64,000 bases of DNA from Enterobacter sp. JBIWA008 (GTDB lineage Bacteria; Pseudomonadota; Gammaproteobacteria; Enterobacterales; Enterobacteriaceae): the NCBI RefSeq assembly GCF_019968765.1, contig NZ_CP074149.1, forward strand, positions 868,001-932,000, read 5' to 3'. Below, one piece after another: positions 1-9,792 of the stretch (within the stretch, counting starts at the first letter, position 1; every line of letters starts with the position of its first letter). Below the pieces are notes generated by a model, which saw only the letters and a program-made list of their open reading frames with translations, had not been told where the DNA came from and made no database searches. A program made the translations under genes and the position numbers.

Positions 1-1005
1 CAGGCCGTTTGCCAGCTGCGTGGTCAGGTCGGTCAGGGTTTCGTGAATGCCAGGCTGAGCCACTTCGGTCAGGCAGGCAAAGCCCGCAGCCATGGCGATA
101 GGGTTACCGGAGAGCGTGCCCGCCTGGTAAACCGGGCCGGTTGGTGCCAGGGCTTCCATCACGTCCTTACGACCACCGAATGCACCAACCGGCATGCCGC
201 CGCCAATGATTTTGCCGAGGCAGGTCAGGTCCGGCACGACGTCGTAGTAAGACTGGGCACCCGCCAGCGCCACGCGGAAGCCGGTCATGACTTCATCGAT
301 GATTAGCAGCGCGCCGAATTCGTCACACAGGGCGCGCAGGCCCGGCAGGAAGTCAGGCTGCGGTGGGATACAGTTCATGTTACCCGCAACCGGCTCAACG
401 ATGATGCAGGCGATCTCCTGCGGATACTGCTCGAACGCCGCGCGAACGGTAGCAAGATCGTTGTAGGTGCAGGTCAGGGTGTGCTTCGCGAAATCTGCCG
501 GCACGCCCGGGGAGTTCGGCTGGCCGAGCGTCAGCGCGCCGGAACCGGCTTTCACCAGCAGGCAGTCCGCATGACCGTGGTAGCAGCCTTCAAACTTGAT
601 GATTTTATCGCGACCGGTAAAACCGCGCGCCAGGCGGATGGCGCTCATGGTGGCCTCGGTACCGGAGTTCACCATGCGCACCATGTCCATGGTGGGCACC
701 AGTTCGGTCACCAGCTCCGCCATTTTCACTTCCATTTCGGTTGGCGCGCCGAAGCTCAGGCCGCGCTGGGCGGCTTCAATCACCGCGTTACGAATGGCCG
801 GGTGGTTGTGCCCCAGCACCATCGGTCCCCAGGAACCCACATAATCGATATAGGCTTTGCCATCGACATCATACAGATACGCGCCGTCAGCACGTTCGAT
901 AAACAGCGGCGTACCGCCCACGCCGGTGAAGGCGCGCACGGGTGAGTTCACGCCACCCGGAATAAGCTCGCGGGCTGCACTGTAGAGGTTTTCAGACTTG
1001 CTCAT
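1..1005 (-). CDS. hemL: Glutamate-1-semialdehyde 2,1-aminomutase (3' end outside window)
   Basis: PLP enzyme that converts glutamate-1-semialdehyde to 5-aminolevulinate, the entry to C5-pathway haem synthesis in the cytosol. Reading leftward from the ATG at 1005 the product begins [18 protein letters not shown], as in E. coli HemL. 335 codons are present, so about 90 C-terminal residues lie beyond the window start. The PLP-binding lysine (residue 265) is encoded at 211-213 within the motif [16 protein letters not shown]. The gene is divergent from clcA across a 177-bp gap that should hold promoters for both. Partial only because of the window edge. Confidence 0.97.
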   Translation of the reverse strand, partial: MSKSENLYSAARELIPGGVNSPVRAFTGVGGTPLFIERADGAYLYDVDGKAYIDYVGSWGPMVLGHNHPAIRNAVIEAAQRGLSFGAPTEMEVKMAELVTELVPTMDMVRMVNSGTEATMSAIRLARGFTGRDKIIKFEGCYHGHADCLLVKAGSGALTLGQPNSPGVPADFAKHTLTCTYNDLATVRAAFEQYPQEIACIIVEPVAGNMNCIPPQPDFLPGLRALCDEFGALLIIDEVMTGFRVALAGAQSYYDVVPDLTCLGKIIGGGMPVGAFGGRKDVMEALAPTGPVYQAGTLSGNPIAMAAGFACLTEVAQPGIHETLTDLTTQLANGL

Positions 1006-1182
1006 GGCGTCGTTCCTGGTTCGTATAAAATGATTAAGCCCACTATTCTAAGTGATTCGGGGAAGGTTATGAAATTTTTAGCCGGGTAATGCTTTAAGAT
1101 TTGTTAAGTAATTTTCAGGAGACGGTAGGGCAGTCTCTGGTAAAATCCCTGCGGCTTTTTGTATGACGAATAAGAACAGGAC

Positions 1183-2583
1183 ATGAAATCAGATTCTCCG
1201 TCTTTTGAAGAACAACAGTTTACGCGCGCCCAGCACCGAATCAGCATTCGGCGGCTGCTCAATCGCGATAAAACGCCGCTGGCGATCCTGCTGGCCGCTG
1301 CCGTGGTGGGCACACTCGCGGGGCTGATTGGCGTGGCGTTTGAAAAAGCGGTTAACGCCGTACTCAACTGGCGAGTGGGCACCGTGGCCGGTTTCGCCGA
1401 CAGCGAATGGCTGGTCTGGGTGTGGGCATTCGGGCTGTCTGCGCTGTTTGCCATGGTGGGGTATTTTCTGGTGCGTAAATTTGCGCCGGAAGCGGGCGGG
1501 TCGGGCATCCCGGAAATTGAAGGTGCGCTGGAGGAGCTGCGTCCGGTTCGCTGGTGGCGGGTGATTCCGGTTAAATTCATCGGCGGTATGGGTACCCTGG
1601 GCGCGGGCATGGTGCTTGGCCGGGAAGGGCCCACGGTACAGCTGGGGGGCAACGTCGGCCGCATGGTGGGCGATCTGTTTCGGATGCGAAGCGCCGAAGC
1701 GCGCCATACGCTGCTGGCAACCGGCGCGGCGGCAGGGCTTTCCGCCGCGTTTAACGCGCCGCTGGCGGGCATTTTGTTCATTATCGAAGAGATGCGCGCG
1801 CAGTTTCGCTACAACCTGATCTCGATTAAAGCGGTGTTTACCGGCGTTATTATGTCGAGCATCGTGTTTCGCATCTTTAATGGCGAGGGAGCGGTCATTG
1901 AGGTGGGTAAACTGACCAACGCGCCGGTCAACACCCTGTGGCTTTACCTGATCCTCGGCATGGTTTTTGGCGTGGTGGGACCGCTGTTTAACACCTTTAT
2001 CCTGCGCGCTCAGGATATGTTCCAGCGCATTCACGGCGGGAACACCACGAAATGGGTGCTGATGGGCGGTCTGCTGGGCGGAATGTGTGGCGTACTCGGG
2101 TTTATTGAGCCGAATGCCGCAGGCGGCGGGTTTGGGCTGATTCCCATTGCCGCGGCGGGGAATTTCAGCGTGGGTCTGCTGCTGTTTATGTTTATCTCGC
2201 GGGTCATCACGACGGTACTCTGCTTCTCTTCCGGCGCGCCAGGGGGGATTTTTGCCCCAATGCTGGCGCTGGGTACGCTGCTCGGCACCGCGTTTGGTAT
2301 GGCGGCTGAAGTGGGATTTCCTGCCTATCACCTTGAAGCCGGGACCTTTGCGGTGGCCGGAATGGGGGCGCTGCTGGCCGCTTCCCTGCGTGCGCCCTTG
2401 ACCGGGATCGTGCTGGTGCTGGAGATGACGGACAATTACCAGCTCATTTTGCCAATGATCATTACCTGTCTCGGCGCGACACTATTAGCCCAGTTCCTGG
2501 GTGGAAAACCGCTATACTCCACCATCCTTGCGCGTACCCTGGCGAAACAAGAGGCTGAGCGGGCCGCCTCGCAGAATACTTGA
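1183..2583 (+). CDS. clcA: H+/Cl- exchange transporter ClcA
   Basis: Inner-membrane CLC-type antiporter (two Cl- per H+) used in extreme acid resistance. The 466 aa are close to the 473 aa of E. coli ClcA. The selectivity motifs are all visible: [13 protein letters not shown] near residue 107, GREGP with the gating glutamate near residue 148, the internal proton glutamate in [12 protein letters not shown] near 203, GAPGGIFAP near 355, and the chloride-coordinating tyrosine in GKPLYSTIL near 445. The start is the ATG after an AGGAC-type ribosome site. Differences from E. coli are mostly in the N-terminal helix A and the second helix region, so function should be kept. Confidence 0.97.
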   Translation: MKSDSPSFEEQQFTRAQHRISIRRLLNRDKTPLAILLAAAVVGTLAGLIGVAFEKAVNAVLNWRVGTVAGFADSEWLVWVWAFGLSALFAMVGYFLVRKFAPEAGGSGIPEIEGALEELRPVRWWRVIPVKFIGGMGTLGAGMVLGREGPTVQLGGNVGRMVGDLFRMRSAEARHTLLATGAAAGLSAAFNAPLAGILFIIEEMRAQFRYNLISIKAVFTGVIMSSIVFRIFNGEGAVIEVGKLTNAPVNTLWLYLILGMVFGVVGPLFNTFILRAQDMFQRIHGGNTTKWVLMGGLLGGMCGVLGFIEPNAAGGGFGLIPIAAAGNFSVGLLLFMFISRVITTVLCFSSGAPGGIFAPMLALGTLLGTAFGMAAEVGFPAYHLEAGTFAVAGMGALLAASLRAPLTGIVLVLEMTDNYQLILPMIITCLGATLLAQFLGGKPLYSTILARTLAKQEAERAASQNT

Positions 2584-2618
2584 ATGAATTACCAGGGTAT
2601 TAGATAATGACACAAAGA

Positions 2619-2639
2619 ATTGGGTGAATTTTACCCAAT
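2619..2639. promoter_or_regulatory. Perfect 7-bp inverted repeat upstream of erpA
   Basis: ATTGGGT at 2619-2625 and ACCCAAT at 2633-2639 form a perfect inverted repeat with a 7-nt spacer, ending 23 nt before the erpA start. It could be an RNA hairpin in the 5' leader or a protein-binding site. E. coli erpA is under IscR control, but I cannot show that this repeat is an IscR site. Confidence 0.45.
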
Positions 2640-2662
2640 AGCAGTATTCATGGGAGCATAAG

Positions 2663-3010
2663 ATGAGTGATGACGTAGTAGCTGTACCGCTCGAATTTAC
2701 CGAAGCAGCAGCCAACAAAGTGAAAGTTCTGATTGCCGACGAAGACAATCCGGATCTGAAACTGCGCGTTTATATTACCGGTGGCGGCTGCAGCGGCTTC
2801 CAGTATGGTTTTACCTTTGACGATCAGGTTAACGATGGCGATATGACTATCGAGAAACAGGGCGTCGCGCTGGTGGTTGACCCGATGAGCCTGCAATATC
2901 TGGTGGGTGGTTCGGTGGATTACACCGAAGGTCTGGAAGGTTCGCGCTTTGTGGTAACTAACCCGAATGCGACAAGCACCTGTGGGTGTGGATCTTCGTT
3001 CAGTATTTAA
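2663..3010 (+). CDS. erpA: A-type iron-sulfur carrier ErpA
   Basis: Carries Fe-S clusters from the Isc/Suf scaffolds to apo-enzymes, including those of isoprenoid synthesis (IspG/IspH) and respiration; essential for respiratory growth in E. coli. The product has 115 aa (E. coli 114) and the single HesB/IscA fold. The three cluster cysteines are C43 in [11 protein letters not shown] and C107 and C109 in the C-terminal CGCGSSFSI. Start chosen at ATG after GGGAGCATAAG. Monocistronic: 79 bp separate it from clcA, and a REP-like repeat and a hairpin follow it. Confidence 0.97.
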   Translation: MSDDVVAVPLEFTEAAANKVKVLIADEDNPDLKLRVYITGGGCSGFQYGFTFDDQVNDGDMTIEKQGVALVVDPMSLQYLVGGSVDYTEGLEGSRFVVTNPNATSTCGCGSSFSI

Positions 3011-3026
3011 TTTCAGTATTTGATAA

Positions 3027-3080
3027 GGTGCGGGCTGATGCCCTCACCCCGGCCCTCTCCGACAGGGAGAGGGAGAAAAC
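3027..3080. repeat. REP-like palindromic repeat, copy 1
   Basis: 54-bp extragenic element between erpA and yadS with an imperfect palindrome (CCCTCTCCGACAGGGAGAGGG core). Its reverse complement matches a second element at 9734-9787 at 49 of 54 positions by hand count. Both copies lie just after the 3' end of a gene, the usual place for enterobacterial REP/BIME elements. Confidence 0.8.
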
Positions 3081-3085
3081 ACTAC

Positions 3086-3119
3086 AAACGGTAACCTGGC
3101 GGTTACCGTTTTGCTTTTA
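3086..3119 (+). terminator. Bidirectional terminator between erpA and yadS
   Basis: Perfect 11-bp stem AAACGGTAACC / GGTTACCGTTT with a TGGC loop, followed by a T-rich run (TTTTGCTTTT) on the plus strand. It lies between two convergent genes. The A-rich left flank gives a weaker T-run on the minus strand, so it may serve both erpA and yadS. Confidence 0.75.
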
Positions 3120-3734
3120 CCTGTCATCCAGCGCAAACGTCGGCAGCTTCAGGTGCCAGCGTATCGCCGCTAAGCGTATCACCAGCGTCACGACCATCCC
3201 CAGCATCGCGGCATTTTCCAGCGGGAGGGCAAAGGTGTAGTACGCGGTAGCGTGAACAATCCCGCCCACAATGCAGGCCGTTGCGTAAATTTCAGTACGC
3301 AGGATCATCGGCACTTCACGCGCCAGAATGTCGCGAATGATCCCACCGCCCACGCCGGTTAGTACGCCCATACAGATTGCCACCATCGGACCGGTACCTG
3401 CATTAAACGCCTTATTGACGCCGATACCGACAAACACGGCCAGACCCACGGCATCCAGTACCGGCAATATCCACTTGGGTAAGCGGCGGGGCTGGCGAAC
3501 CAGCACAATGGTTAACAGGCAGGTGACCATCGCGACCACCAGATCGGTAGGATCTTTCACCCAAAACACCGGGCCATTCGCCAGCGCCATATCACGGATA
3601 GTCCCGCCGCCGACGGCGGTCACGACGCCCAGCACCAGCACGCCAAACGGATCCATGCGTAGTTTTCCGGCGAGCAGGACGCCGGAGATAGCAAAAACGG
3701 CTGTGCCAAGAATATCCAGCCAATAAACGAGCAT
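3117..3734 (-). CDS. yadS: TRIC / UPF0126 family membrane protein YadS
   Basis: 205-aa inner-membrane protein (E. coli YadS 207 aa) with seven probable hydrophobic helices in two homologous halves. Each half carries the family motif: VTAVGGGTIRDMAL near residue 45 and LTGVGGGIIRDILA near residue 130. Prokaryotic homologues of the TRIC family form trimeric cation channels; related UPF0126 proteins have been linked to glycine transport. The real substrate here is not shown by the sequence. Start at ATG 3734 with GAGGATTT upstream. Just 27 bp separate it from btuF upstream, so it may be read as the third gene of the mtnN-btuF-yadS unit. Confidence 0.9.
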   Translation of the reverse strand: MLVYWLDILGTAVFAISGVLLAGKLRMDPFGVLVLGVVTAVGGGTIRDMALANGPVFWVKDPTDLVVAMVTCLLTIVLVRQPRRLPKWILPVLDAVGLAVFVGIGVNKAFNAGTGPMVAICMGVLTGVGGGIIRDILAREVPMILRTEIYATACIVGGIVHATAYYTFALPLENAAMLGMVVTLVIRLAAIRWHLKLPTFALDDR

Positions 3735-3761
3735 CGTTAAATCCTCGAAAAGGGTCTTAGG

Positions 3762-4562
3762 TTAGTGACTCTCTGCCAGTGCGGCACAGAGCTGTTTTGC
3801 GGCGAGGATAATACGCGGGCTGGCGCGTTCAAACCAGTCGCTGTTGAGGGGGATCACTGGAATTTTTAGCTGCCTTTGCCAGAATTGTTCGATTTTAGGA
3901 ATTTCGCTCGCATTTCCGACCACGACGATGGCCTGCGGCTGACGCGCCAGCACCTGCTCGCGGCTGACCTGAGGCCACGGCACCCGGCTGGCGGCAAAGA
4001 TATTTTCACCGCCACAGACTTCCAGCACCTGGTTCTGAATCGACCCTTTTCCGGTGGTGAACAGCGGCTGGCTGCCAAACTGCAGGAAGATGCGCTTTTT
4101 AACAGGGGTATCGTATCGGGATTTCAGCGCGGCATAGTCGCTCAGCATCTGTTTCGCCGCAGCCTCGGCTTTTTTGGGCGTAGGGCTATAGGGTGCCAGG
4201 GCGCCTAGCGCCTGAGCGACTTGCTCAATGCTGACGGCATCAATCCACATGACCTTTATGCCAAGCGAGGTGAGCTGGTTGACCTGCCGCTCGGCATTGC
4301 CGCCACGCCAGGCCAGCACGAGATCCGGTTTAAGCGCCACGATGCGCTCAAGGTTCATCCCCTGCCAGGTTGCCACCTGTTCAATACCCGCGGCTTGCGG
4401 TGGATAATCCGAAAAGCTACTCACGCCAACGGGCGTGATCCCGGCGGCAAACGCCAGTTCCGTATTTGCGGGAGAGAGAGTAATCACGCGCGGTAACGCA
4501 TAGAGCCACAGCGGTGCGAGAAGAAGCAGGGCGGCTAGCGCCCTGACGGTATGTTTAGCCAC
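3762..4562 (-). CDS. btuF: Vitamin B12 periplasmic binding protein BtuF
   Basis: Delivers cobalamin from the outer-membrane receptor BtuB to the BtuCD ABC transporter. 266 aa, with an N-terminal signal peptide (about residues 1-22, [11 protein letters not shown] then LPRVITLSP). The class III binding-protein fold has two lobes; the first is marked by [17 protein letters not shown]. The acidic and aromatic residues expected to contact BtuC and B12 lie in a typical context ([21 protein letters not shown]). The gene overlaps the 3' end of mtnN by 8 nt, a translationally coupled pair known from E. coli. Confidence 0.95.
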   Translation of the reverse strand: MAKHTVRALAALLLLAPLWLYALPRVITLSPANTELAFAAGITPVGVSSFSDYPPQAAGIEQVATWQGMNLERIVALKPDLVLAWRGGNAERQVNQLTSLGIKVMWIDAVSIEQVAQALGALAPYSPTPKKAEAAAKQMLSDYAALKSRYDTPVKKRIFLQFGSQPLFTTGKGSIQNQVLEVCGGENIFAASRVPWPQVSREQVLARQPQAIVVVGNASEIPKIEQFWQRQLKIPVIPLNSDWFERASPRIILAAKQLCAALAESH

Positions 4563-5253
4563 GAGCCAGATTCTGCACCAGGCGTTCCACCATCACGGTG
4601 GACTGTTTTGCCGCAACGGTCAGGAACTCGTCAAAGCTGATGTGGGACTGCTGGTCTGCCACGTCCGAGATGGCGCGAACCACCACGAACGGTACGCTGA
4701 AATTATGGCAAACATGAGCGATCGCGGTCGCTTCCATCTCAACGGCAACCGCCTGTGGGAAGTTATGACGGATTTTCGCCAGCCCAACGGAGCCGTTGAT
4801 GAATGCATCACCGCTGACAATCAGACCGCGTACCGCGTTGAGGTTGAGTTCTGCGATGCAGGTCTCTGCCGCCGCGATCAGTTTGTCGTCAGCTTTAAAA
4901 CCAGCAGGGCAGCCCGGGAGCTGACCGTATTCGTAACCGAACGCGGTGACGTCGGCATCGTGGTAACGCGCTTCGTCGGAGACAACGATATCGCCCACTT
5001 TCAGCGTCGGCGCCAGGCCGCCCGCAGAGCCGGTATTCACGATCACGTCCGGCTTGCAGCGCTCCAGCAGCAGGGTCGCACCCAGCGCAGCAGCCACTTT
5101 ACCGATGCCTGATTTCAGCAGAGCCACGTCAACACCGTTCAGCTGGCCGGTGTAGATCTCACAACCACCAAGAGAGAGTGTCTGACGGTTCTCAATTTTG
5201 TCACGCAGCAGCGTAACTTCTTCTTCCATTGCACCAATAATGCCGATTTTCAT
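4555..5253 (-). CDS. mtnN: 5'-methylthioadenosine/S-adenosylhomocysteine nucleosidase
   Basis: Cleaves MTA, SAH and 5'-deoxyadenosine to adenine plus the ribose moiety. It thereby clears inhibitors of SAM-dependent enzymes and makes S-ribosylhomocysteine, the precursor of AI-2. 232 aa, the E. coli length. Catalytic Glu12 is visible in [16 protein letters not shown], the substrate glutamate near 173 in [14 protein letters not shown], and the general acid Asp near 197 in RAISDVAD. First gene of the minus-strand unit mtnN-btuF(-yadS). It is divergent from dgt across 82 bp. Confidence 0.97.
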   Translation of the reverse strand: MKIGIIGAMEEEVTLLRDKIENRQTLSLGGCEIYTGQLNGVDVALLKSGIGKVAAALGATLLLERCKPDVIVNTGSAGGLAPTLKVGDIVVSDEARYHDADVTAFGYEYGQLPGCPAGFKADDKLIAAAETCIAELNLNAVRGLIVSGDAFINGSVGLAKIRHNFPQAVAVEMEATAIAHVCHNFSVPFVVVRAISDVADQQSHISFDEFLTVAAKQSTVMVERLVQNLARG

Positions 5254-5335
5254 AGATTTACTCGCGATGTGCCTTGTTAAGATGCATAGTCTATCATGCG
5301 GTTAAGGGGAAACGCATTCTCACGCGGGGGAGCAC

Positions 5336-6850
5336 ATGGCACCAATCGATTTTCGCACCAAAATTAACTGGCACCGACGTTTCCGTTCGCCACAGGGCGA
5401 CAAGAGCGAACATGAGATCCTGCGTATCTTCGAGAGCGATCGCGGGAGGATCATTAACTCGCCCGCTATCCGGCGTCTGCAGCAAAAGACCCAGGTATTC
5501 CCGCTGGAGCGTAACGCCGCAGTGCGCACCCGTTTAACCCACTCCATGGAGGTGCAGCAGGTCGGGCGCTACATCGCCAAAGAGATTTTAACCCGTCTCA
5601 AAGAGCAGAGCTTACTGGAAACCTATGGTCTGGACGAGCTGACGGGCCCCTTTGAGAGCATCGTTGAGATGGCCTGCCTGATGCATGACATCGGCAACCC
5701 GCCTTTCGGTCATTTTGGTGAGGCAGCAATCAATGACTGGTTTAAACAACGGCTTTACCCTTCGGATGCGGTAAGCCAGCCGCTGAGCGACGACCGCTGC
5801 ATCGTACGCGATTTACGCCTGCGTGAAGGCGAAGAGGGGCTGAACGATTTGCGCCGCAAGGTGCGCCAGGATTTGTGTCATTTCGAGGGCAACGCGCAGG
5901 GTATCCGGCTGGTCCATTCCCTGATGCGCATGAACCTCACCTGGGCACAGGTCGGCTGCATTCTGAAATATACCCGCCCGGCGTGGTGGATGGGGGATAC
6001 GCCCGCGTCCCACAGCTATTTAATGAAAAAACCGGGCTATTACCTTTCCGAAGAAGCCTATATTGAACGGTTACGTAAAGAACTTTCATTGACGCCAAAC
6101 GGCCGCTTCCCATTGACCTGGATTATGGAAGCCGCCGATGATATTTCCTATTGTGTAGCCGATCTGGAAGATGCCGTGGAGAAAAGAATCTTCAGCGTCG
6201 AGGAGCTTTATCAGCATCTTTATGCGGCCTGGGGGACTCATGAAAAAGGCTCGCTGTTTGCGCAGGTTGTCGAAAATGCCTGGGAAAAATCGCGCTCAAA
6301 TACATTAAGCCGCAGTACGGAAGACCAGTTCTTTATGTATTTGCGGGTCAACACATTAAATAAACTGGTGCCGTATGCGGCGTCGCGCTTTATTGATAAT
6401 TTGCCGCAAATTTTTAGCGGGGAATTCAACCACGCGCTGCTGGAAGATGACAGCAGTTTCAGTCAACTCCTTGAGCTTTATAAACAGGTGGCGATGCGGC
6501 ATGTATTTAGCCATCCGGATGTCGAGCAGCTGGAACTGCAGGGCTATCGGGTAATCAGCGGGTTACTGGAAATTTATTCCCCGTTGCTCCAGCTGTCGGT
6601 CGATGAATTCAGCGAGCTGGTGGAACACGAGCGTGTGCGCAGAATACCTATCGAATCGCGGCTTTATCAGAAACTCTCTACCCGGCATCGTCTGGCGTAC
6701 GTCGAAGCGATTGGCAAGCTGGATCGCCACTCTTCCCAATGGCCGGTGATGGAATATTATTATCGCTGCCGTCTTATCCAGGACTATATTAGCGGCATGA
6801 CGGATTTGTATGCCTGGGATGAATACCGCAAGCTAATGGCCGTGGAATAA
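5336..6850 (+). CDS. dgt: Deoxyguanosinetriphosphate triphosphohydrolase (dGTPase)
   Basis: Hydrolyses dGTP to deoxyguanosine and tripolyphosphate, influencing dNTP balance and phage resistance. 504 aa (E. coli 505), with the HD phosphohydrolase metal site: H69 in [12 protein letters not shown], then H117-D118 in [15 protein letters not shown]. The ATG lies 8 nt after GGGGGAG. The protein is collinear with E. coli Dgt throughout, including the C-terminal [22 protein letters not shown]. The following 131 bp hold the degP promoter. Confidence 0.96.
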   Translation: MAPIDFRTKINWHRRFRSPQGDKSEHEILRIFESDRGRIINSPAIRRLQQKTQVFPLERNAAVRTRLTHSMEVQQVGRYIAKEILTRLKEQSLLETYGLDELTGPFESIVEMACLMHDIGNPPFGHFGEAAINDWFKQRLYPSDAVSQPLSDDRCIVRDLRLREGEEGLNDLRRKVRQDLCHFEGNAQGIRLVHSLMRMNLTWAQVGCILKYTRPAWWMGDTPASHSYLMKKPGYYLSEEAYIERLRKELSLTPNGRFPLTWIMEAADDISYCVADLEDAVEKRIFSVEELYQHLYAAWGTHEKGSLFAQVVENAWEKSRSNTLSRSTEDQFFMYLRVNTLNKLVPYAASRFIDNLPQIFSGEFNHALLEDDSSFSQLLELYKQVAMRHVFSHPDVEQLELQGYRVISGLLEIYSPLLQLSVDEFSELVEHERVRRIPIESRLYQKLSTRHRLAYVEAIGKLDRHSSQWPVMEYYYRCRLIQDYISGMTDLYAWDEYRKLMAVE

Positions 6851-6908
6851 TCCGGGAGTTTTGTAAAGACGGCCAATAAATTTTTACCTTTTCCATAAAC
6901 TTATCGCC

Positions 6909-6936
6909 GGAACTAAGCGGTATAAAACGAATCTGA
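6909..6936 (+). promoter_or_regulatory. Sigma-E promoter of degP
   Basis: GGAACTA at 6909-6915 and TCTGA at 6932-6936, separated by 16 bp, fit the sigma-E consensus (GGAACTT, 15-17 bp, TCnnA) with one mismatch in the -35. The position, 46 nt before the degP ATG, matches the known E. coli sigma-E start of degP. A GTAAA half-site at 6863-6867 could belong to a CpxR box, since degP is also Cpx-controlled in E. coli; that part is only a guess. Confidence 0.85.
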
Positions 6937-6981
6937 GTTACACAGCAATTTTGCGTTACCTGTAAATCGAGATTAAGAAAC

Positions 6982-8418
6982 ATGAAAAAAACCACATTAG
7001 CAATGAGTGCACTGGCTCTGAGTTTAGGTTTAGCGCTGTCTCCTCTGACTGCTACCGCAGCCGAGACCGCGTCGTCGGCAGCAACCGCGCAGCAGATGCC
7101 AAGCCTGGCACCGATGCTCGAAAAAGTGATGCCATCGGTGGTGAGTATTAACGTTGAGGGCAGTACGACCGTCAATACGCCGCGTATGCCGCGTAACTTC
7201 CAGCAGTTCTTCGGCGACAACTCGCCATTCTGCCAGGACGGTTCGCCATTCCAGAGTTCTCCGTTCTGTCAGGGCGGCGGTGCTGGGGATGACAGCCAGG
7301 GCGGCGGCCAGCAGCAGAAATTCATGGCGCTCGGCTCGGGTGTAATTATTGATGCGGCAAAAGGCTATGTCGTCACCAACAACCACGTTGTCGATAACGC
7401 TAACAGCATTAAGGTTCAGCTGAGCGATGGCCGTAAGTTCGACGCCAAAGTGGTGGGTAAAGACCCGCGCTCCGACATCGCGCTGATCCAGATCCAGGAT
7501 CCGAAAAACCTGACGGCGATTAAAATTGCCGACTCCGATGCGCTGCGCGTTGGCGACTACACCGTGGCGATCGGTAACCCGTTCGGTCTGGGTGAAACCG
7601 TGACCTCGGGTATCGTCTCTGCGCTGGGCCGTAGCGGCCTCAATGCCGAGAACTATGAAAACTTCATCCAGACGGATGCGGCGATCAACCGCGGTAACTC
7701 CGGCGGTGCGCTGGTTAACCTCAACGGTGAGCTGATCGGTATCAACACCGCTATCCTGGCACCGGACGGCGGCAACATCGGGATCGGCTTTGCTATCCCA
7801 AGTAATATGGTGAAAAACCTGACCGCGCAGATGGTGCAGTATGGCCAGGTGAAACGCGGCGAGCTGGGTATCCTCGGTACGGAGCTGAACTCCGAACTCG
7901 CTAAGGCGATGAAAGTTGACGCCCAGCGCGGGGCATTCGTCAGCCAGGTGATGCCGAATTCCTCCGCGGCGAAAGCGGGTATTAAAGCGGGTGATGTGAT
8001 CACCTCCCTGAACGGTAAGCCGATCAGCAGCTTTGCCGCCCTGCGTGCCGAAGTGGGCTCTATGCCGATTGGCAGCAAAGTGACCCTCGGCCTGCTGCGC
8101 GACGGTAAGCCGGTTAACGTGAGCCTGGAGCTGCAGCAGAGCAGCCAGAACCAGGTGGATTCCAGCACCATCTTCAGCGGTATTGAAGGTGCCGAGATGA
8201 GCAATAAAGGCGCAGACAAAGGCGTGGTAGTGAACAACGTGAAAGCGAATTCACCGGCAGCCCGTATAGGCCTGAAAAAAGGCGATGTGATTATGGGCGC
8301 TAACCAGCAGCCGGTGAAAAACATCGCTGAACTGCGCAAGATCCTCGACAGCAAGCCTTCCGTGCTGGCGCTGAATATCCAGCGTGGTGATACCTCGCTT
8401 TATCTGCTGATGCAGTAA
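6982..8418 (+). CDS. degP: Periplasmic serine endoprotease / chaperone DegP (HtrA)
   Basis: Degrades or refolds misfolded envelope proteins. 478 aa precursor: signal peptide about 1-26 (cleavage near ATA-AETA), a trypsin-like domain, then two PDZ domains (about 284-375 and 390-470). The catalytic triad is H135 (TNNHVVDNA), D165 (DPRSDIALI) and S240 (NRGNSGGALVNL). The flexible LA loop holds a Cys pair (C84, C96) as in E. coli. Transcription from the sigma-E promoter just upstream places it in the envelope-stress regulon, together with the rseP/bamA/skp genes further along. Confidence 0.98.
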   Translation: MKKTTLAMSALALSLGLALSPLTATAAETASSAATAQQMPSLAPMLEKVMPSVVSINVEGSTTVNTPRMPRNFQQFFGDNSPFCQDGSPFQSSPFCQGGGAGDDSQGGGQQQKFMALGSGVIIDAAKGYVVTNNHVVDNANSIKVQLSDGRKFDAKVVGKDPRSDIALIQIQDPKNLTAIKIADSDALRVGDYTVAIGNPFGLGETVTSGIVSALGRSGLNAENYENFIQTDAAINRGNSGGALVNLNGELIGINTAILAPDGGNIGIGFAIPSNMVKNLTAQMVQYGQVKRGELGILGTELNSELAKAMKVDAQRGAFVSQVMPNSSAAKAGIKAGDVITSLNGKPISSFAALRAEVGSMPIGSKVTLGLLRDGKPVNVSLELQQSSQNQVDSSTIFSGIEGAEMSNKGADKGVVVNNVKANSPAARIGLKKGDVIMGANQQPVKNIAELRKILDSKPSVLALNIQRGDTSLYLLMQ

Positions 8419-8424
8419 TCCTCT

Positions 8425-8455
8425 AAAGCCCCTGTTCGCAGGGGCTTTCTCTTTT
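8425..8455 (+). terminator. degP terminator
   Basis: Stem AAAGCCCCTG / CAGGGGCTTT (8425-8434 and 8439-8448) with a stable TTCG tetraloop, followed by TCTCTTTTCT. It lies 7 nt after the degP stop codon. Confidence 0.9.
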
Positions 8456-8564
8456 CTGTGATTCTTGCCACAACTCCATACTTCTCCCTCTCTCTTTGTG
8501 CATTCGCACAATGCAGCCGTCCCTGAACTTCCCTATGCTTGAGCTCTGCTCACGGGAGGGTTAC

Positions 8565-9722
8565 ATGGCTGGCTGGCATCTTGATACCAAAATGGCGCAG
8601 GATATAGTAGCGCGCACCATGCGCATCATTGATACCAATATCAACGTGATGGATGCCCGCGGGCGTATTATTGGCAGCGGCGATCGCGAGCGTATTGGAG
8701 AATTGCACGAAGGTGCGCTGCTGGTGCTTTCTCAGGGGCGGGTAGTGGATATCGACGATGCGGTAGCGAAACACCTGCACGGCGTACGTCAGGGCATCAA
8801 TTTACCGCTGCGTCTTGAAGGCGAAATTGTGGGGGTAATCGGCCTCACCGGCGAGCCCGAATCACTGCGAAAATACGGTGAGCTGGTCTGTATGACGGCA
8901 GAGATGATGCTGGAGCAGTCGCGCCTGATGCACCTGCTTGCCCAGGACAGCCGCCTGCGTGAAGAGCTGGTGATGAACCTTATCCAGGCGGAAGAGCATA
9001 CGCCTGCGCTCAGCGAATGGGCGCAGCGTCTTGGGATCGATCTCAACCAGCCGCGCGTGGTGGCGGTCATTGAGGTCGATAGCGGACAGCTTGGCGTGGA
9101 CAGCGCGATGGTCGAGCTGCAGCAGCTGCAAAATGCGCTGGCGACGCCGGAGCGCGATAACCTGGTGGCGATCGTTTCTCTGACGGAAATGGTGGTGCTC
9201 AAACCGGCGCTCAATGCGTTCGGCCGCTGGGATGCAGACGATCATCGTCGTCGCGTGGAGCTGCTGATCTCCCGGATGGAAGAGAATGGTCAGCTGCGTT
9301 TTCGCGTTGCGCTGGGCAACTATTTTACCGGTCCCGGCAGCGTCGCACGCTCCTGGCGTACCGCTCGCACCACCATGATGGTGGGCAAGCAGCGGATGCC
9401 GGAGAGCCGCAGTTATTTCTATCAGGATCTGATGCTGCCGGTGCTGCTCGACAGTCTGCGCGGGGGATGGCAGGCCAATGAGCTGGCTCGGCCATTAGCG
9501 CGTCTGAAAGCCATGGACAATAACGGCCTGCTGCGCCGGACGCTGCAGGCGTGGTTCCGCCATAACGTGCAGCCGCTGGCGACCTCGAAGGCGCTGTTTA
9601 TTCACCGTAATACCCTTGAGTATCGTTTAAACCGCATTTCGGAGCTGACGGGGCTGGACCTGGGGAATTTTGACGACAGGCTGCTGCTGTATGTGGCGTT
9701 GCAGCTGGACGAACAGAGATGA
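8565..9722 (+). CDS. cdaR: Carbohydrate diacid regulator CdaR
   Basis: Transcription activator of the glucarate/galactarate/glycerate genes (gar, gud). 385 aa when started at ATG 8565, which is preceded by GGGAGGG; the in-frame upstream codons lack homology, so the shorter form is chosen. The N-terminal sugar-diacid-binding domain covers about residues 1-138 (MAGWHLDTKMAQDIVART and VVDIDDAVAKHLHGVRQG). The C-terminal PucR-type helix-turn-helix covers about 325-385 (SKALFIHRNTLEYRLNRI). The E. coli protein has the same length and order. Single-gene unit between the degP terminator and a REP-like repeat. Confidence 0.95.
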   Translation: MAGWHLDTKMAQDIVARTMRIIDTNINVMDARGRIIGSGDRERIGELHEGALLVLSQGRVVDIDDAVAKHLHGVRQGINLPLRLEGEIVGVIGLTGEPESLRKYGELVCMTAEMMLEQSRLMHLLAQDSRLREELVMNLIQAEEHTPALSEWAQRLGIDLNQPRVVAVIEVDSGQLGVDSAMVELQQLQNALATPERDNLVAIVSLTEMVVLKPALNAFGRWDADDHRRRVELLISRMEENGQLRFRVALGNYFTGPGSVARSWRTARTTMMVGKQRMPESRSYFYQDLMLPVLLDSLRGGWQANELARPLARLKAMDNNGLLRRTLQAWFRHNVQPLATSKALFIHRNTLEYRLNRISELTGLDLGNFDDRLLLYVALQLDEQR

Positions 9723-9733
9723 TGTTGTATGCG

Positions 9734-9787
9734 GTTTTCACCCTCTCCCGGTGGGAGAGGGCCAGGGTGAGGGCATCAGACCGCACC
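9734..9787. repeat. REP-like palindromic repeat, copy 2
   Basis: Inverted relative to the copy at 3027-3080, with five differences over 54 bp. The palindromic core is CCCTCTCCCGGTGGGAGAGGG. It fills nearly all the space between the convergent 3' ends of cdaR and yaeH and ends 6 nt from the yaeH stop. No separate terminator is visible here, so the repeat may form the 3' hairpin for both transcripts. Confidence 0.8.
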
Positions 9788-9792
9788 GGTAA

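Noticed and set aside
1189..2331. Open frame of 380 codons on the strand opposite clcA
   Set aside because: Fully inside clcA, low-complexity basic composition (His, Arg, Gln), no start signal or homology. GC-rich codon bias (few TTA/CTA/TCA) leaves antisense frames open.
8496..8564. Longer N-terminus for CdaR starting at 8496
   Set aside because: The extra 23 residues are not in the family, and GGGAGGG precedes the ATG at 8565.
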